Made by a program: the position numbers and the translations under genes. A stretch of DNA of 17,537 bases from an uncultured Lachnospiraceae bacterium (GTDB lineage: Bacteria; Bacillota; Clostridia; Lachnospirales; Lachnospiraceae), in the NCBI GenBank assembly GCA_910588825.1, contig CAJURF010000075.1:1-17537 (forward strand), in the 5' to 3' direction. Position 1 is the first letter of the stretch. Each line of letters begins with the position of its first letter. The notes beneath the pieces are model-generated. The model ran no database searches, had not been told where the DNA came from, and was given only the letters and a program-made list of their open reading frames with translations. Positions 1-7,601 of the stretch are shown here, piece after piece.

Positions 1-146
1 ATATGGGAATCACATTCAGCGCAATGGGCTTCCTTCCCAATATAGGAATATTCTTTTTCCCTGATGGAACCAGTCATCAGTGTAGTTGCAACAACGTAAT
101 CCACATCGTTTCTGCACTCTTCACAAAACACTTTCTTTACATTCAT
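1..146 (-). CDS. MqsA-like zinc-finger antitoxin candidate, partial (5' end only)
   Basis: Forty-eight codons read from the minus-strand ATG at 146-144 and run off the left edge. The start is set by a strong ribosome site, AGGAGGAG (reverse of 153-160), six bases upstream. Two CxxC pairs are visible, FCEEC at residues 7-11 and HCAEC at 41-45, about 30 residues apart. This matches the N-terminal YgiT/MqsA-type zinc-binding domain. In Clostridia this domain often precedes a Panacea (SocA/DUF4065-like) antitoxin domain, but that part would lie outside the window. A short reading frame ends 26 bases upstream, the usual toxin-then-antitoxin order of mqsRA-like pairs. The zinc-ribbon reading is fairly secure; the antitoxin role is inferred from family and layout. 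Confidence 0.6.
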   Translation of the reverse strand, partial: MNVKKVFCEECRNDVDYVVATTLMTGSIREKEYSYIGKEAHCAECDSH

Positions 147-172
147 CTGCAGCTCCTCCTTCCTACCCACCA

Positions 173-362
173 TTATCGAAACAGGTAATCGATGGGTTTA
201 TTCCTTTTATGAAATGATATAACGACAGCTCTGCTTCCTGATGGAAGGTCAATTACATTGAATTTGGTATATATATCAACAGTTTCTTCCTCGCCTTCGG
301 CGTTGAAGCTCTGTACTTGAGGGACAAACACATAGAGTATTCTGGTTGTAGTTTGGATTCAT
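173..362 (-). pseudogene. Small reading frame upstream of the MqsA-like gene, apparently frameshifted
   Basis: A minus-strand ATG at 362-360 follows a good ribosome site (GGAGG, reverse of 371-375), but its own frame stops after 28 codons (TGA at 278-276). Another frame is open to a TAA at 175-173 and encodes a more protein-like chain, with stretches such as LYVFVPQVQSFNAEGEEE and VVISFHKRNKPIDYLFR. The distance from ATG to TAA is 190 bases, one more than a multiple of three, so a single extra base near 335-350 would explain the break. The only alternative start in the long frame is a GTG at 331-329, giving 52 residues, with no ribosome site seen. By position it would be the toxin partner of the downstream zinc-finger gene. 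I do not recognise the family. Confidence 0.45.
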
Positions 363-382
363 AAAGTATTACCTCCAAGAAT

Positions 383-411
383 ATGGTACACAAAGCGGGT
401 TCATCTGTCAA
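383..411 (-). promoter_or_regulatory. Sigma-A type promoter for the 362-1 minus-strand operon
   Basis: On the minus strand TTGACA (411-406) is followed, after exactly 17 bases, by TACCAT (388-383). Transcription would start near 376, leaving a very short leader with the ribosome site at 375-371 and the ATG at 362. This supports 362 as the intended start of the first gene. Confidence 0.5.
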
Positions 412-438
412 GAGAAAATGCATCAATTAGTACATTAA

Positions 439-612
439 ATTGATCATAAGATGTTCTGCTATATTTCAAAAAACTGGCAGGGACAGCCATTGATTGATAT
501 TGAAACAGTCATCAGCTTAATATCAAATACAACAACGGAAAAAGGATTGTCCATTACCTGCCAGCTTGATGAGAAAGTATATGAAACCCCAAATTTAAAA
601 GTTATTTTTTGA
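439..612 (+). pseudogene. ISAzo13-family transposase, C-terminal remnant
   Basis: The frame opens after a TAA at 436-438 and ends at TGA 610-612. It reads IDHKMFCYISKNWQG, then LIDIETVISLISNTTTEKGL and CQLDEKVYET. This resembles the conserved C-terminal part of ISAzo13-family transposases, which typically carry a KNWRG-P segment, a VxLIxxTxTxxGL segment and LDxxxYExG. After VYET the match stops and the frame ends in an unrelated PNLKVIF, so the break point lies near 585-605. No catalytic part, inverted repeat or target duplication is visible, so this is a dead scrap. The ATG at 451 has no ribosome site. The family call is from memory of the pattern. Confidence 0.55.
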
Positions 613-775
613 CAGTTGCTTAGCATACCGCATGGAGCGGGTTTCAGAAATATGCGGCATCCAACTGGACAATCCCGCTGTCCGGCAGAGACTGATTCTG
701 TCGCTGAAGGCAATGGAGATGTTTGACACTGAGGAGTTTAAGCAGTTTCCCGGCGGATTAATACAGGTGGAATAA
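611..775 (+). pseudogene. PucR/CdaR-type transcription regulator, C-terminal remnant
   Basis: An open frame from about 611 to TAA 773-775 (54 residues) contains SCLAYRMERVSEICGIQLDN followed by PAVRQRLILSLKAMEMF. This resembles the C-terminal helix-turn-helix (HTH_30) of PucR/CdaR-like regulators, where a YR-x-RI-x-E-I-x-G-x-x-L-x-D-x-x-x-R pattern precedes a final helix. The first helix and everything upstream are missing, replaced by the transposase scrap. The last 38 bases overlap the 3' end of the convergent lacI-type gene. An ATG at 632 is in frame but has no clear ribosome site. I read it as a truncated gene, not a functional small protein. Confidence 0.45.
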
Positions 776-1760
776 TCTTGTGAACAGGGGCCTCCAGAGG
801 CACCGGACGCCTCTTTTTCCTCTCTGTCATCTGCTGGGCCAGAAGCTCCATGGCTTCCCTGGCAATCTCCGGGATCTGCTGGCCGATGGTGCTCATAGGG
901 ATGACTGCCTCACTGGATATGGGGGAATTGTCGAACCCTATTATCTTATATGTTTCAGGAAGTTTCCCATATCTGCGGACAAGAATATTCAACAATATAT
1001 TGGCGTGGGTATCATTGGAGATAAAGATTCCCTTTTTCCTCTGGGGATATTTTTCTTCCAGGGTATCCACAATTTGAAGGAGCTTCTCCTGGTTTTCCTC
1101 AAAAGAATTGCCGATACTGCCTAACATCATTTCGTAAGGCAGTTCATATTCTCTGCAGATATCCAGAAAACCCCTGATTCTTCCATAAGCCGGAACTGTC
1201 TCGTCAATCTCTGCATTGATATGAATGACCACGTCACAGTTACATTTTTTCAACAGACCTGCCGCCTGTACGCCCCCCATATAATTGTCTGTATTTACAC
1301 TGCATATATGGGAATCTTCCCGCTCAATCCCCACCACCGGTATGTGATAAGCCGCCAGCTCCTCCGACGGTATGGTGGGGCTCAGTACAATCATCCCTTC
1401 GATATTATAGGCAAGAAGCTCTTCAATGTATTTTTTTTCCACATCCTTTTTTTCATCTCCCGCAAAAACCAGAAATTTGTAACCGTAAGTTTCATAGGTA
1501 GAGAGAATCTGGTTCAGCATTTCCGCATAATAATGCATATAAAGATTGGGTACAATAATCCCCACAAATTCCGTCTTGCCGCTGGCCAGAATGCGGGCCA
1601 CTTTATTTTCTTTGTAATCCAATGCGGTAAGCGCGTCTGCAATCTTCTGCTGGTTTTCCAAGGTGAGGGAATCCGGGTTATTAAAATACCGTGAAATGGT
1701 GGTTTTCGAAAAATTCGTATACGCGGCAATATCCGCAAAAGTCACTTTCTTTTTTTTCAT
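738..1760 (-). CDS. LacI-family transcriptional repressor of the adjacent fructoside operon
   Basis: The 340-residue protein starts with MKKKKVTFADIAAYTNF and has a LacI-type helix-turn-helix, DIAAYTNFSKTTISRYF, at about residues 9-25, a hinge near 45-58, then a periplasmic-binding-protein-like effector domain (GIIVPNLYMHYYAEML, IGFDNSPISSEAVIPMSTI). Length is normal for the family. I chose ATG 1760 over an in-frame TTG at 1793, because that TTG lies upstream of the predicted -10 box and has no ribosome site; the ribosome site before 1760 is also weak. It is divergent from the binding-protein gene. The inferred role is to repress the sugar operon, and probably itself, through the CGGT-N6-ACCG sites and to let go when the sugar or a derivative binds. 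The ligand cannot be read from sequence. Confidence 0.88.
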   Translation of the reverse strand: MKKKKVTFADIAAYTNFSKTTISRYFNNPDSLTLENQQKIADALTALDYKENKVARILASGKTEFVGIIVPNLYMHYYAEMLNQILSTYETYGYKFLVFAGDEKKDVEKKYIEELLAYNIEGMIVLSPTIPSEELAAYHIPVVGIEREDSHICSVNTDNYMGGVQAAGLLKKCNCDVVIHINAEIDETVPAYGRIRGFLDICREYELPYEMMLGSIGNSFEENQEKLLQIVDTLEEKYPQRKKGIFISNDTHANILLNILVRRYGKLPETYKIIGFDNSPISSEAVIPMSTIGQQIPEIAREAMELLAQQMTERKKRRPVPLEAPVHKIIPPVLIRRETA

Positions 1761-1783
1761 CTTTATTTCAACCGTTTCTTTTG

Positions 1784-1812
1784 AGTATATCAAAAGTGCA
1801 GTCAGAAATCAA
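1784..1812 (-). promoter_or_regulatory. Promoter of the lacI-type gene
   Basis: On the minus strand TTGATT (1812-1807) and TATACT (1789-1784) are spaced by 17 bases. Transcription would begin around 1777, about 17 bases before the ATG at 1760. The -35 box abuts operator 1, which suggests autorepression. Confidence 0.5.
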
Positions 1813-1829
1813 TCGGTTCCAGTACCGGT
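1812..1829. promoter_or_regulatory. Operator 1, CGGT-N6-ACCG
   Basis: CGGTTCCAGTACCG at 1814-1827 has the same CGGT-N6-ACCG half-site pattern and spacing as operator 2. Over 18 bases it is a weaker palindrome (12 of 18 positions symmetric). It touches the -35 box of the repressor gene and lies about 65 bases upstream of the -35 of the sugar operon, so it may serve autoregulation or looping with operator 2. Confidence 0.5.
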
Positions 1830-1894
1830 TTTGTCAATTTTGTATAAAAACAGTGCGGGAAAAATAGAACATACGCCGAAAGTGCAATTGATCA

Positions 1895-1923
1895 TTGACA
1901 ACAGCCAGCGTGTATATTATGAT
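1895..1923 (+). promoter_or_regulatory. Promoter of the sugar transport and GH32 operon
   Basis: A perfect TTGACA at 1895-1900 and TATGAT at 1918-1923 are spaced by 17 bases. Transcription should start near 1930, leaving a leader of about 57 bases that contains operator 2 and the ribosome site. The downstream operator position fits repression by blocking RNA polymerase clearance. Confidence 0.65.
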
Positions 1924-1949
1924 TATTTTATAAAGTAACCGGTACCTTT

Positions 1950-1967
1950 ATCGGTTACGAAACCGAT
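1950..1967. promoter_or_regulatory. Operator 2, LacI-type palindrome
   Basis: ATCGGTTACGAAACCGAT is a near-perfect palindrome (16 of 18 positions) with the central CG step typical of LacI-family operators. It lies about 20 bases downstream of the predicted transcription start and just before the ribosome site at 1974-1980. It is the best candidate binding site of the divergent repressor. Confidence 0.65.
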
Positions 1968-1986
1968 TATGATAAGGAGGAAACGT

Positions 1987-3309
1987 ATGAAAAGACGACT
2001 GATGTGCCTGGCTGGAATTCTACTGGCTGCGGGCTGCCTGACTGGCTGTCAGAAAAAGCAGATTTCCCCAGGCGACATAGCAGGGTATGACCAGGGTGAA
2101 TCCTATCTGTCCATCTGGGTCCATTCCATTGAGGACACAGAAGAAGGGCAGGCATACAAACAGGCAGTGGAAAGTTTTAACGAGGAATATGACGGCACCT
2201 ATTTTGCCGACATTGAATTCATCCCCAGAAACGACAGCGGCGGCGGATATTCAGACAAAATCAACGCCTCTGTGATGGCTGGCGGGCTCCCTGATGTGCT
2301 CACTGTGGACGGCCCCAACATAGCTGCCTACGCGGCAAACGGAATTATCCAGCCCCTGGCTGAATTATCAGAAGAAGAAAAAAGCATCTATCTGCCGTCC
2401 ATCATTGACCAGGGCACTTACAACGACAAACTATATGCTCTTGGAGTGATGGAATCCAGCGTGGGTCTTTACTACAACAAAGAGATCCTCCAGGAAGCCG
2501 GTATTCAGGTACCGGACGCCGGACACCCGTGGACCTGGTCCGAATTTCTGGAAATCCTGGAACAGCTGAAACCTCTGATGGATGAAAAGAAGGGGTATCC
2601 ACTGGACATGACTTTTCCTGTGGGCGAGGCCAGTATTTACTACTATGCTCCATTTATCTGGTCAAACGGCGGGGAACTGGTCAGTGAAGACGGACTGACT
2701 GCTGACGGATACTTCAATTCAGAGGCAAACGCAGAAACTATGAATTATTTTCAGACGATTGTGAAAAAGGGTTATATGTCAGAAGCGCCCATTGAAAACC
2801 TGTTTGAAGGCGGACGGGCCGCGTTCAAATTCGATGGAGCCTGGGAAGTCAACACCATTTATGGCAGCTATCCGGATATCAAACTGGGCGTGGCCCCCTA
2901 TGTGGCCAGCGAGAAGTGGAATGGAGAGAAATACACCCCCACTGGTTCCTGGGCGTTTGCCGCATCCTCCGGAACCCAGGACATCGAAGGCTCCACAAAG
3001 CTGGTGCAGTGGATGAGCGGTGTAGAAAGCGGAATCCGCATCTGGGAAATGTCAAAGACTTTCCCCTCCACCTATGAGGCGTTCGAGAGCATTGACGTGT
3101 TCCAGACAGATGAAAATTATGCTGCATTATACAATCAACTGAGCAATTACGGCCATCCAAGGCCGAAGACCCCTGTATATCCACAGGTAAGCACTTTCTT
3201 CCAGGAAGTTTTGGAAAGTGTAGCCCTGGGCGGGAAGGACGCCCGGACTGAAATGGATAAATCAGTAGAAAGGATTAACGCGAAACTGGAACGTTATACG
3301 AGAGAATAA
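1987..3309 (+). CDS. ABC sugar transporter, extracellular solute-binding lipoprotein
   Basis: The 440-residue product begins MKRRLMCLAGILLAAGCLTGC, a lipoprotein signal peptide with lipobox LTGC, so it should be anchored outside the membrane by the lipidated Cys. The rest is a carbohydrate-binding fold of the MalE/family-1 type: YLSIWVHSIEDTEEGQAY near the N-terminus, INASVMAGGLPDVLTVDGPN, KLYALGVMESSVGLYYNKEI, a GGRAAFKFDGAWEV segment, and TPTGSWAFAASSG. The start at 1987 is preferred over an in-frame ATG at 1969 because AAGGAGG (1974-1980) lies six bases before it and the 1969 start overlaps the operator. It is the first gene of a five-gene operon, overlaps the next gene by one base, and by its GH32 neighbour should bind sucrose or a short fructo-oligosaccharide. 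Confidence 0.9.
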   Translation: MKRRLMCLAGILLAAGCLTGCQKKQISPGDIAGYDQGESYLSIWVHSIEDTEEGQAYKQAVESFNEEYDGTYFADIEFIPRNDSGGGYSDKINASVMAGGLPDVLTVDGPNIAAYAANGIIQPLAELSEEEKSIYLPSIIDQGTYNDKLYALGVMESSVGLYYNKEILQEAGIQVPDAGHPWTWSEFLEILEQLKPLMDEKKGYPLDMTFPVGEASIYYYAPFIWSNGGELVSEDGLTADGYFNSEANAETMNYFQTIVKKGYMSEAPIENLFEGGRAAFKFDGAWEVNTIYGSYPDIKLGVAPYVASEKWNGEKYTPTGSWAFAASSGTQDIEGSTKLVQWMSGVESGIRIWEMSKTFPSTYEAFESIDVFQTDENYAALYNQLSNYGHPRPKTPVYPQVSTFFQEVLESVALGGKDARTEMDKSVERINAKLERYTRE

Positions 3310-4205
3310 TGAAGAAAAAGAATTCGATTATGGGAATGGCGTTTTTCGGCCCTGCACTGGTGCTCCTTACACTGTTTTTATTCCTGCCCATGCTGCTGAC
3401 GTTTGGATTCAGCTTTACCGACTATTTCGCACTGAATCCGGAGTTGACACATTTTACAGGCCTGAAAAACTATACCGATATTTTCAAAGATGAGCTCTTT
3501 GTAAAATCCTTTTTAAATACCGTGAAATTTGTACTTATTATTGTCCCCCTGCAATGCGGCGGCGCGCTGCTGCTGGCAATCGCCATCAACCACGCCGCTC
3601 ATTGTAAAAAATATTTCAAAGTAGCATTTTTTATCCCTGTTGTCATGTCTCTGGCTGTGGTATCCACTTTGTGGATGCAGATTTACAGCCCGGAAGGGAT
3701 TCTAAATACACTGCTGGGACAGATGGGCATTGACGCCCAGCCATTTATCCACAGCGCCAAACAGGCTCTTCCGTCTATCGCCATCATGAGCGTATGGCAG
3801 GGCATGGGTTACCAGATGATTATCTTTCTCGGCGGACTGCAGAACATCAACCCGGCCATCTATGAAGCCGCAGAGATGGACCACGCCACCAGCTGGCAGA
3901 AGTTCAAAGACGTGACCCTGCCGGAATTAAAGCCTCTGTGCGTATTTGTATTTATCACAGTTACCATCGGAGCATTCCGCATGCTGGTACAGCCTATGGT
4001 AATGACCGGGGGAGGCCCGGATCATTCCACCTATACCATTGTATACGATATTTATGAGACAGGAACCGTCAACTGGGAAATGGGCCTGGCCTCCACAATG
4101 GCCATTGTATTCACCGTATTTGTGGTGGTCCTGACGATTATCCAAAATGTGCTGACAAAGGAGAGGGAGGGAAAACATGTTAACAAAAAAGCAAAAACGA
4201 ATTAA
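3309..4205 (+). CDS. ABC sugar transporter permease 1 (MalF/MsmF type)
   Basis: This 298-residue membrane protein starts at ATG 3309, overlapping the TAA of the binding-protein gene, and probably depends on translational coupling because only a weak ribosome site is present. It begins with a transmembrane segment (ALVLLTLFLFLPMLLTFGFS) and shows about six hydrophobic spans. Near residues 188-205 it carries the EAA loop, YEAAEMDHATSWQKFKDVTLP, which docks onto the ATPase. The YPE-type TMD1 fold, short N-terminus and pairing with the next gene make it the MalF-like half of a heterodimeric carbohydrate uptake permease (CUT1). Its last 29 bases overlap permease 2. Confidence 0.9.
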   Translation: MKKKNSIMGMAFFGPALVLLTLFLFLPMLLTFGFSFTDYFALNPELTHFTGLKNYTDIFKDELFVKSFLNTVKFVLIIVPLQCGGALLLAIAINHAAHCKKYFKVAFFIPVVMSLAVVSTLWMQIYSPEGILNTLLGQMGIDAQPFIHSAKQALPSIAIMSVWQGMGYQMIIFLGGLQNINPAIYEAAEMDHATSWQKFKDVTLPELKPLCVFVFITVTIGAFRMLVQPMVMTGGGPDHSTYTIVYDIYETGTVNWEMGLASTMAIVFTVFVVVLTIIQNVLTKEREGKHVNKKAKTN

Positions 4206-5028
4206 CTGGGTACTGGTTGCCATCCTGCTGGTATTGTCCATCTTCTTCCTGTTTCCGGTACTCTGGATGCTGGCAAACTCCTTTAAGCCGGATTCGGCCA
4301 TTACCGCGGATATGAATTCCATTGCGGCGTTCATACCTCCCATGCCGGGCGGAAGTTTTTTTGACAATTATATTTCGATTCTCACCAACACGAATTTTGT
4401 GCGCTATATGGCAAACACACTATTTTACGCCGCAGTGCTGATTCTCCTGGGAATTGTGGTAAACGGGCTTGCCGGATACGCCCTGGCAAAGATTCCCTTC
4501 CCCTTCCGGGACCAGTGGCTGCTGATCATTATGATGCTGCTGATCGTGCCAACGGAAACAGTCATTACCATTCATTTCCTGATTATTGCCAAAGCAGGAC
4601 TTTTGAATACTGTGATAGGTTACATACTGCCTATGATTGTAAATCCGTTTAATATTTTCCTGTTCCGGCAGGTGTTCGTCAGTCTGCCGGATGATGTGTA
4701 CGAAGCGGCCCAGCTGGATTTCTGCGGCCCGGTAAAATACTTTTTCACAATGGTTCTGCCAATGTCCAAAACAGTGGTGGCCACAGTCAGCGTGTTCACA
4801 TTTCTGAACATCTGGAACGATTACCTGTGGCCCTCGCTGGTATTTACCTCCAGCGACCTGCTGACTGCACAGATTGGCTTAAACTCCATCACATCAAATG
4901 ACAACACAACCATGGGACAGACACTTGCCGTAATTACACTGGTAACCATTCCGGTAATCATCATCTACTCCCTATTCTCCAAGCAGATTGTAGAAGGTGT
5001 TACCTCAACAGGTTCTAAGGAAGGATGA
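4177..5028 (+). CDS. ABC sugar transporter permease 2 (MalG/MsmG type)
   Basis: The 283-residue protein starts at ATG 4177 behind GGAGAGGGAGGG, inside the end of permease 1. It has an N-terminal span (WVLVAILLVLSIFFLFPVLW), the PDSAIT-like motif after it that is usual in MalG-type proteins, about six spans in all, and an EAA loop YEAAQLDFCGPVKYFFTMVL around residues 175-195 for ATPase contact. The product forms the membrane channel with the preceding permease. The TGA lies within the ribosome site of the ATPase gene, so the two are translated in series. Confidence 0.9.
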   Translation: MLTKKQKRINWVLVAILLVLSIFFLFPVLWMLANSFKPDSAITADMNSIAAFIPPMPGGSFFDNYISILTNTNFVRYMANTLFYAAVLILLGIVVNGLAGYALAKIPFPFRDQWLLIIMMLLIVPTETVITIHFLIIAKAGLLNTVIGYILPMIVNPFNIFLFRQVFVSLPDDVYEAAQLDFCGPVKYFFTMVLPMSKTVVATVSVFTFLNIWNDYLWPSLVFTSSDLLTAQIGLNSITSNDNTTMGQTLAVITLVTIPVIIIYSLFSKQIVEGVTSTGSKEG

Positions 5029-5032
5029 TCAT

Positions 5033-6133
5033 ATGAGCTTTATAGAATTTAGAAATATCTGCAAAAAATATCCCGGAGCGGATAAAAATACAGTAAACGG
5101 TTTCAACCTGAATATTGAAGAAAAAGAATTTATCGCCTTTGTAGGGCCCTCTGGATGTGGAAAATCCACAACCCTGCGTATGATTGCCGGCTTTGAGGAA
5201 ATCAGCGGCGGAGAGCTGTACATTGACGGAAAAAAGGTCAATGAGACAGCGCCCAAGGACAGAGGCATTGCCATGGTATTCCAGAACTATGCCCTGTATC
5301 CCCACATGACAGTGGAAAAGAACATCGGGTACGGCCTGAAGAATATGAAAATGCCGGCCGAAGAAATTAAGAAAAAAGTAGACTGGGCGGTGCGCATTCT
5401 GGGATTGGAAGAATACCGCTATCGGAAACCAAAAAATCTTTCCGGCGGACAGCGCCAGAGGGTGGCTCTGGGCAGGGCCATAGTGAAAAATCAGAAAGTA
5501 TTCCTCATGGATGAACCTCTGTCCAATCTGGACGCCAAGCTACGGGTGAGTATGCGCACAGAAATCAGCAAGCTGCACCGGGAGCTGGGTGCCACCACCA
5601 TCTATGTCACCCATGACCAGGTGGAGGCCATGACCATGGCAGACAGAATCGTCATTATGAAAGACGGAATTGTCCAGCAGGTGGGAAAACCTATGGAACT
5701 GTATAATCATCCTGCCAACCAGTTTGTAGCCGGGTTTATCGGCTCTCCCCAGATGAACTTCTTCGATGTGGACGTGGATGACCACAGCATAACCTTTTCT
5801 GACGGAAATACCATAAGCCTTCCCCAGGATGTTCAGAAGCGGTTAAATGGAAAACGCGGAAAAATGGTACTGGGCATCCGCGGAGAAGACATCAAACTGG
5901 ATCCTCAGAGTGTTGAATTATACAAACAGGACAAACAGCAGGCAGTGCTCACCGACACGGAAGTCATGGGCAATGAAAACAATCTGTATTTTACTTTCGG
6001 AAACCGTATGGCAGCCGCCAGAGTATCTAAAGATGAAATCGGCCAGATTGGCGATACCATCACTTTTGTGCTGCTTCCCTCAAAGATGCATTTCTTTGAC
6101 AAAAATACGGGAAAGAGTTATACTGAAACCTAA
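5033..6133 (+). CDS. ABC sugar transporter ATPase, MsmK/UgpC type
   Basis: The 366-residue protein has Walker A GPSGCGKST (38-46), the Q-loop FQNYALYP (83-90), signature LSGGQ (136-140), Walker B FLMDEP (157-162) and an H-loop in YVTHDQVEA, followed by a C-terminal TOBE-like regulatory domain of about 130 residues. This layout is that of MalK/MsmK ATPases, which drive CUT1 sugar importers and can serve several of them. I chose ATG 5033 over the in-frame 4997 because the protein then begins MSFIEFRNICKKYPG, the standard family start, with AAGGAAGG just before it. Many Bacillota keep a single shared msmK elsewhere; having one inside the operon makes the transporter self-contained. Confidence 0.93.
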   Translation: MSFIEFRNICKKYPGADKNTVNGFNLNIEEKEFIAFVGPSGCGKSTTLRMIAGFEEISGGELYIDGKKVNETAPKDRGIAMVFQNYALYPHMTVEKNIGYGLKNMKMPAEEIKKKVDWAVRILGLEEYRYRKPKNLSGGQRQRVALGRAIVKNQKVFLMDEPLSNLDAKLRVSMRTEISKLHRELGATTIYVTHDQVEAMTMADRIVIMKDGIVQQVGKPMELYNHPANQFVAGFIGSPQMNFFDVDVDDHSITFSDGNTISLPQDVQKRLNGKRGKMVLGIRGEDIKLDPQSVELYKQDKQQAVLTDTEVMGNENNLYFTFGNRMAAARVSKDEIGQIGDTITFVLLPSKMHFFDKNTGKSYTET

Positions 6134-6162
6134 AGAACTGTAGAAAACAGGACGAGCAGAAC

Positions 6163-7485
6163 ATGATCACACAGAAAATACATCTAAAAGCACCGGACAA
6201 CTGGGTCAATGACCCAAACGGTTTTATTTATTACAAAGGATACTATCATATATTCTACCAATATTTTCCCTATGCCCCCCGCTGGGGGACCATGCACTGG
6301 GGACATGCGGTAAGTAAAGATCTGGTAAACTGGGAACACAGGGGCATTGCCCTGTTCCCCACAAAAAAAGAAGACCAGAACGGCTGCTTTTCCGGCAGCG
6401 CCATAGAAAAAGACGGGACTATGCACCTGGTTTACACCGGAGTCCGCTATGAGGATGCTGACCCGGAGGACATCCATGTGTGCCGGGCTGACCATCTCAA
6501 ATCCGCTCAGCTGATGATATCCTCAGAAGACGGCTTTTCTTTTGACAACTGGGCTGGCAAGAAGGTAATCATCCCGCCCCTGGCAGACAGCCTGGTGGGG
6601 CACTCTGCAGATACCCGGGACCCGAAAATCTGGCGGGGGAAAGATGCCTGGTATCTCATTGTGGGCAGCCGCACAGAAGACAGACAGGGCCAGGTTCTCT
6701 TTTACCGCAGCGAAGACCTGTCCACGTGGAAATATGTAAACAAAGCCGCAAAAAGCCCATCCTTCGGATGGATGTGGGAATGCCCCGATTATTTCGAGAC
6801 AGAAGGAGGAAGCGTGCTATTGCTCTCCGTGATAGGCGCTTCCCTGGACGGCCCAAGCCGCAGCTGCCACGGCAATAGCCACAACATCTGCTTTCCGGTG
6901 GAATTTCAGGAAGACACCTGTGAAATGACCATCCCCGATACCTGGCAGTTCCTGGACTACGGCCTGGATCTCTATGCCGCCCAGACTACTGTGGATGAGG
7001 CGGGAAGAAGAATCATGACCGCATGGCTTCGGATGCCGGAGGCGGCAGAAGCCGGCTGGATTGGCATGTTCTGCCCGCCCCGGGTGGTGGAAGCAAAAGA
7101 CGGACACGTATATTTCCGGATGCATCCCAATGTGCAAAAAGCTTACTCCAGAGAAATCACAGAACCTTCCCAGGCTTCCCCGGCAGGATACCGGGTGTGC
7201 ATGAACTTATCGGAGGGAGAAGAGGCAGACATCGGCGGCTTCCTCATCCGGCGGGAAGACGGTCATATCTATACAGACAGAACCGCCGTATGTCCCGGAA
7301 ACAAAGATGTGCTGCTGACTGCCTGTACCCCAAAAATCATGGAAGGAACACAGCTGGAAATTCTGGTAGATGAGAATATGGTCGAAGTGTTTATCAACCA
7401 CGGAGAATATGTGGTGAGCCAGGCTGTGTATCATTTAGGGAAATGGGTCCGCGGCGGAAGCGGTGCTGTACTGTATAGTGCTTGA
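6163..7485 (+). CDS. GH32 beta-fructosidase (sucrose / fructo-oligosaccharide hydrolase), cytoplasmic
   Basis: The 440-residue enzyme carries the three GH32 signatures: WVNDPNG with nucleophile Asp17, RDP with transition-state Asp153, and WECPD with acid/base Glu206. The N-terminal beta-propeller region also shows GTMHWGHAVSKDLVNWEH and GCFSGSA, both usual in invertases. The C-terminal part (about 330-440) is a short beta-sandwich ending near EILVDENMVEVFINHGEY. No signal peptide or anchor is present, so it acts in the cytoplasm on imported sugar, releasing fructose and, from sucrose, glucose. It is the last gene of the operon, 29 bases after the ATPase, behind a weak ribosome site (AGGACGAG). 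Because the uptake route is an ABC system and not a PTS, free sucrose or fructo-oligosaccharide is a better substrate guess than sucrose 6-phosphate. Length is slightly below typical (about 480). Confidence 0.9.
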   Translation: MITQKIHLKAPDNWVNDPNGFIYYKGYYHIFYQYFPYAPRWGTMHWGHAVSKDLVNWEHRGIALFPTKKEDQNGCFSGSAIEKDGTMHLVYTGVRYEDADPEDIHVCRADHLKSAQLMISSEDGFSFDNWAGKKVIIPPLADSLVGHSADTRDPKIWRGKDAWYLIVGSRTEDRQGQVLFYRSEDLSTWKYVNKAAKSPSFGWMWECPDYFETEGGSVLLLSVIGASLDGPSRSCHGNSHNICFPVEFQEDTCEMTIPDTWQFLDYGLDLYAAQTTVDEAGRRIMTAWLRMPEAAEAGWIGMFCPPRVVEAKDGHVYFRMHPNVQKAYSREITEPSQASPAGYRVCMNLSEGEEADIGGFLIRREDGHIYTDRTAVCPGNKDVLLTACTPKIMEGTQLEILVDENMVEVFINHGEYVVSQAVYHLGKWVRGGSGAVLYSA

Positions 7486-7561
7486 GATTGTACAAAGGCT
7501 TGTATCAATGTAATGAAATATTCTCTCTTCATAAGTTCATATACTATATATAGCGATTAGG

Positions 7562-7601
7562 CCGCCAAAACTCAATTTTTATTGTTGAGAACTTTTGGCG
7601 G
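7562..7601 (+). terminator. Hairpin after the GH32 gene, possible terminator
   Basis: CCGCCAAAA (7562-7570) pairs perfectly with TTTTGGCGG (7593-7601), and an inner CTCAA/TTGAG (7571-7575 with 7585-7589) extends it past a 3-base bulge. The run of A residues on the left and T on the right allows action in either direction, but no long T tract follows on the plus strand, so termination is plausible, not certain. Confidence 0.45.

Noticed and set aside
459..713. Minus-strand 84-codon frame
   Set aside because: It is the reverse of the transposase and regulator tails, which have recognisable patterns on the plus strand.
1761..1793. Upstream TTG start of the lacI-type gene
   Set aside because: It lies before the predicted transcription start and lacks a ribosome site; the family start is the MKKKKVTFADIA form at 1760.
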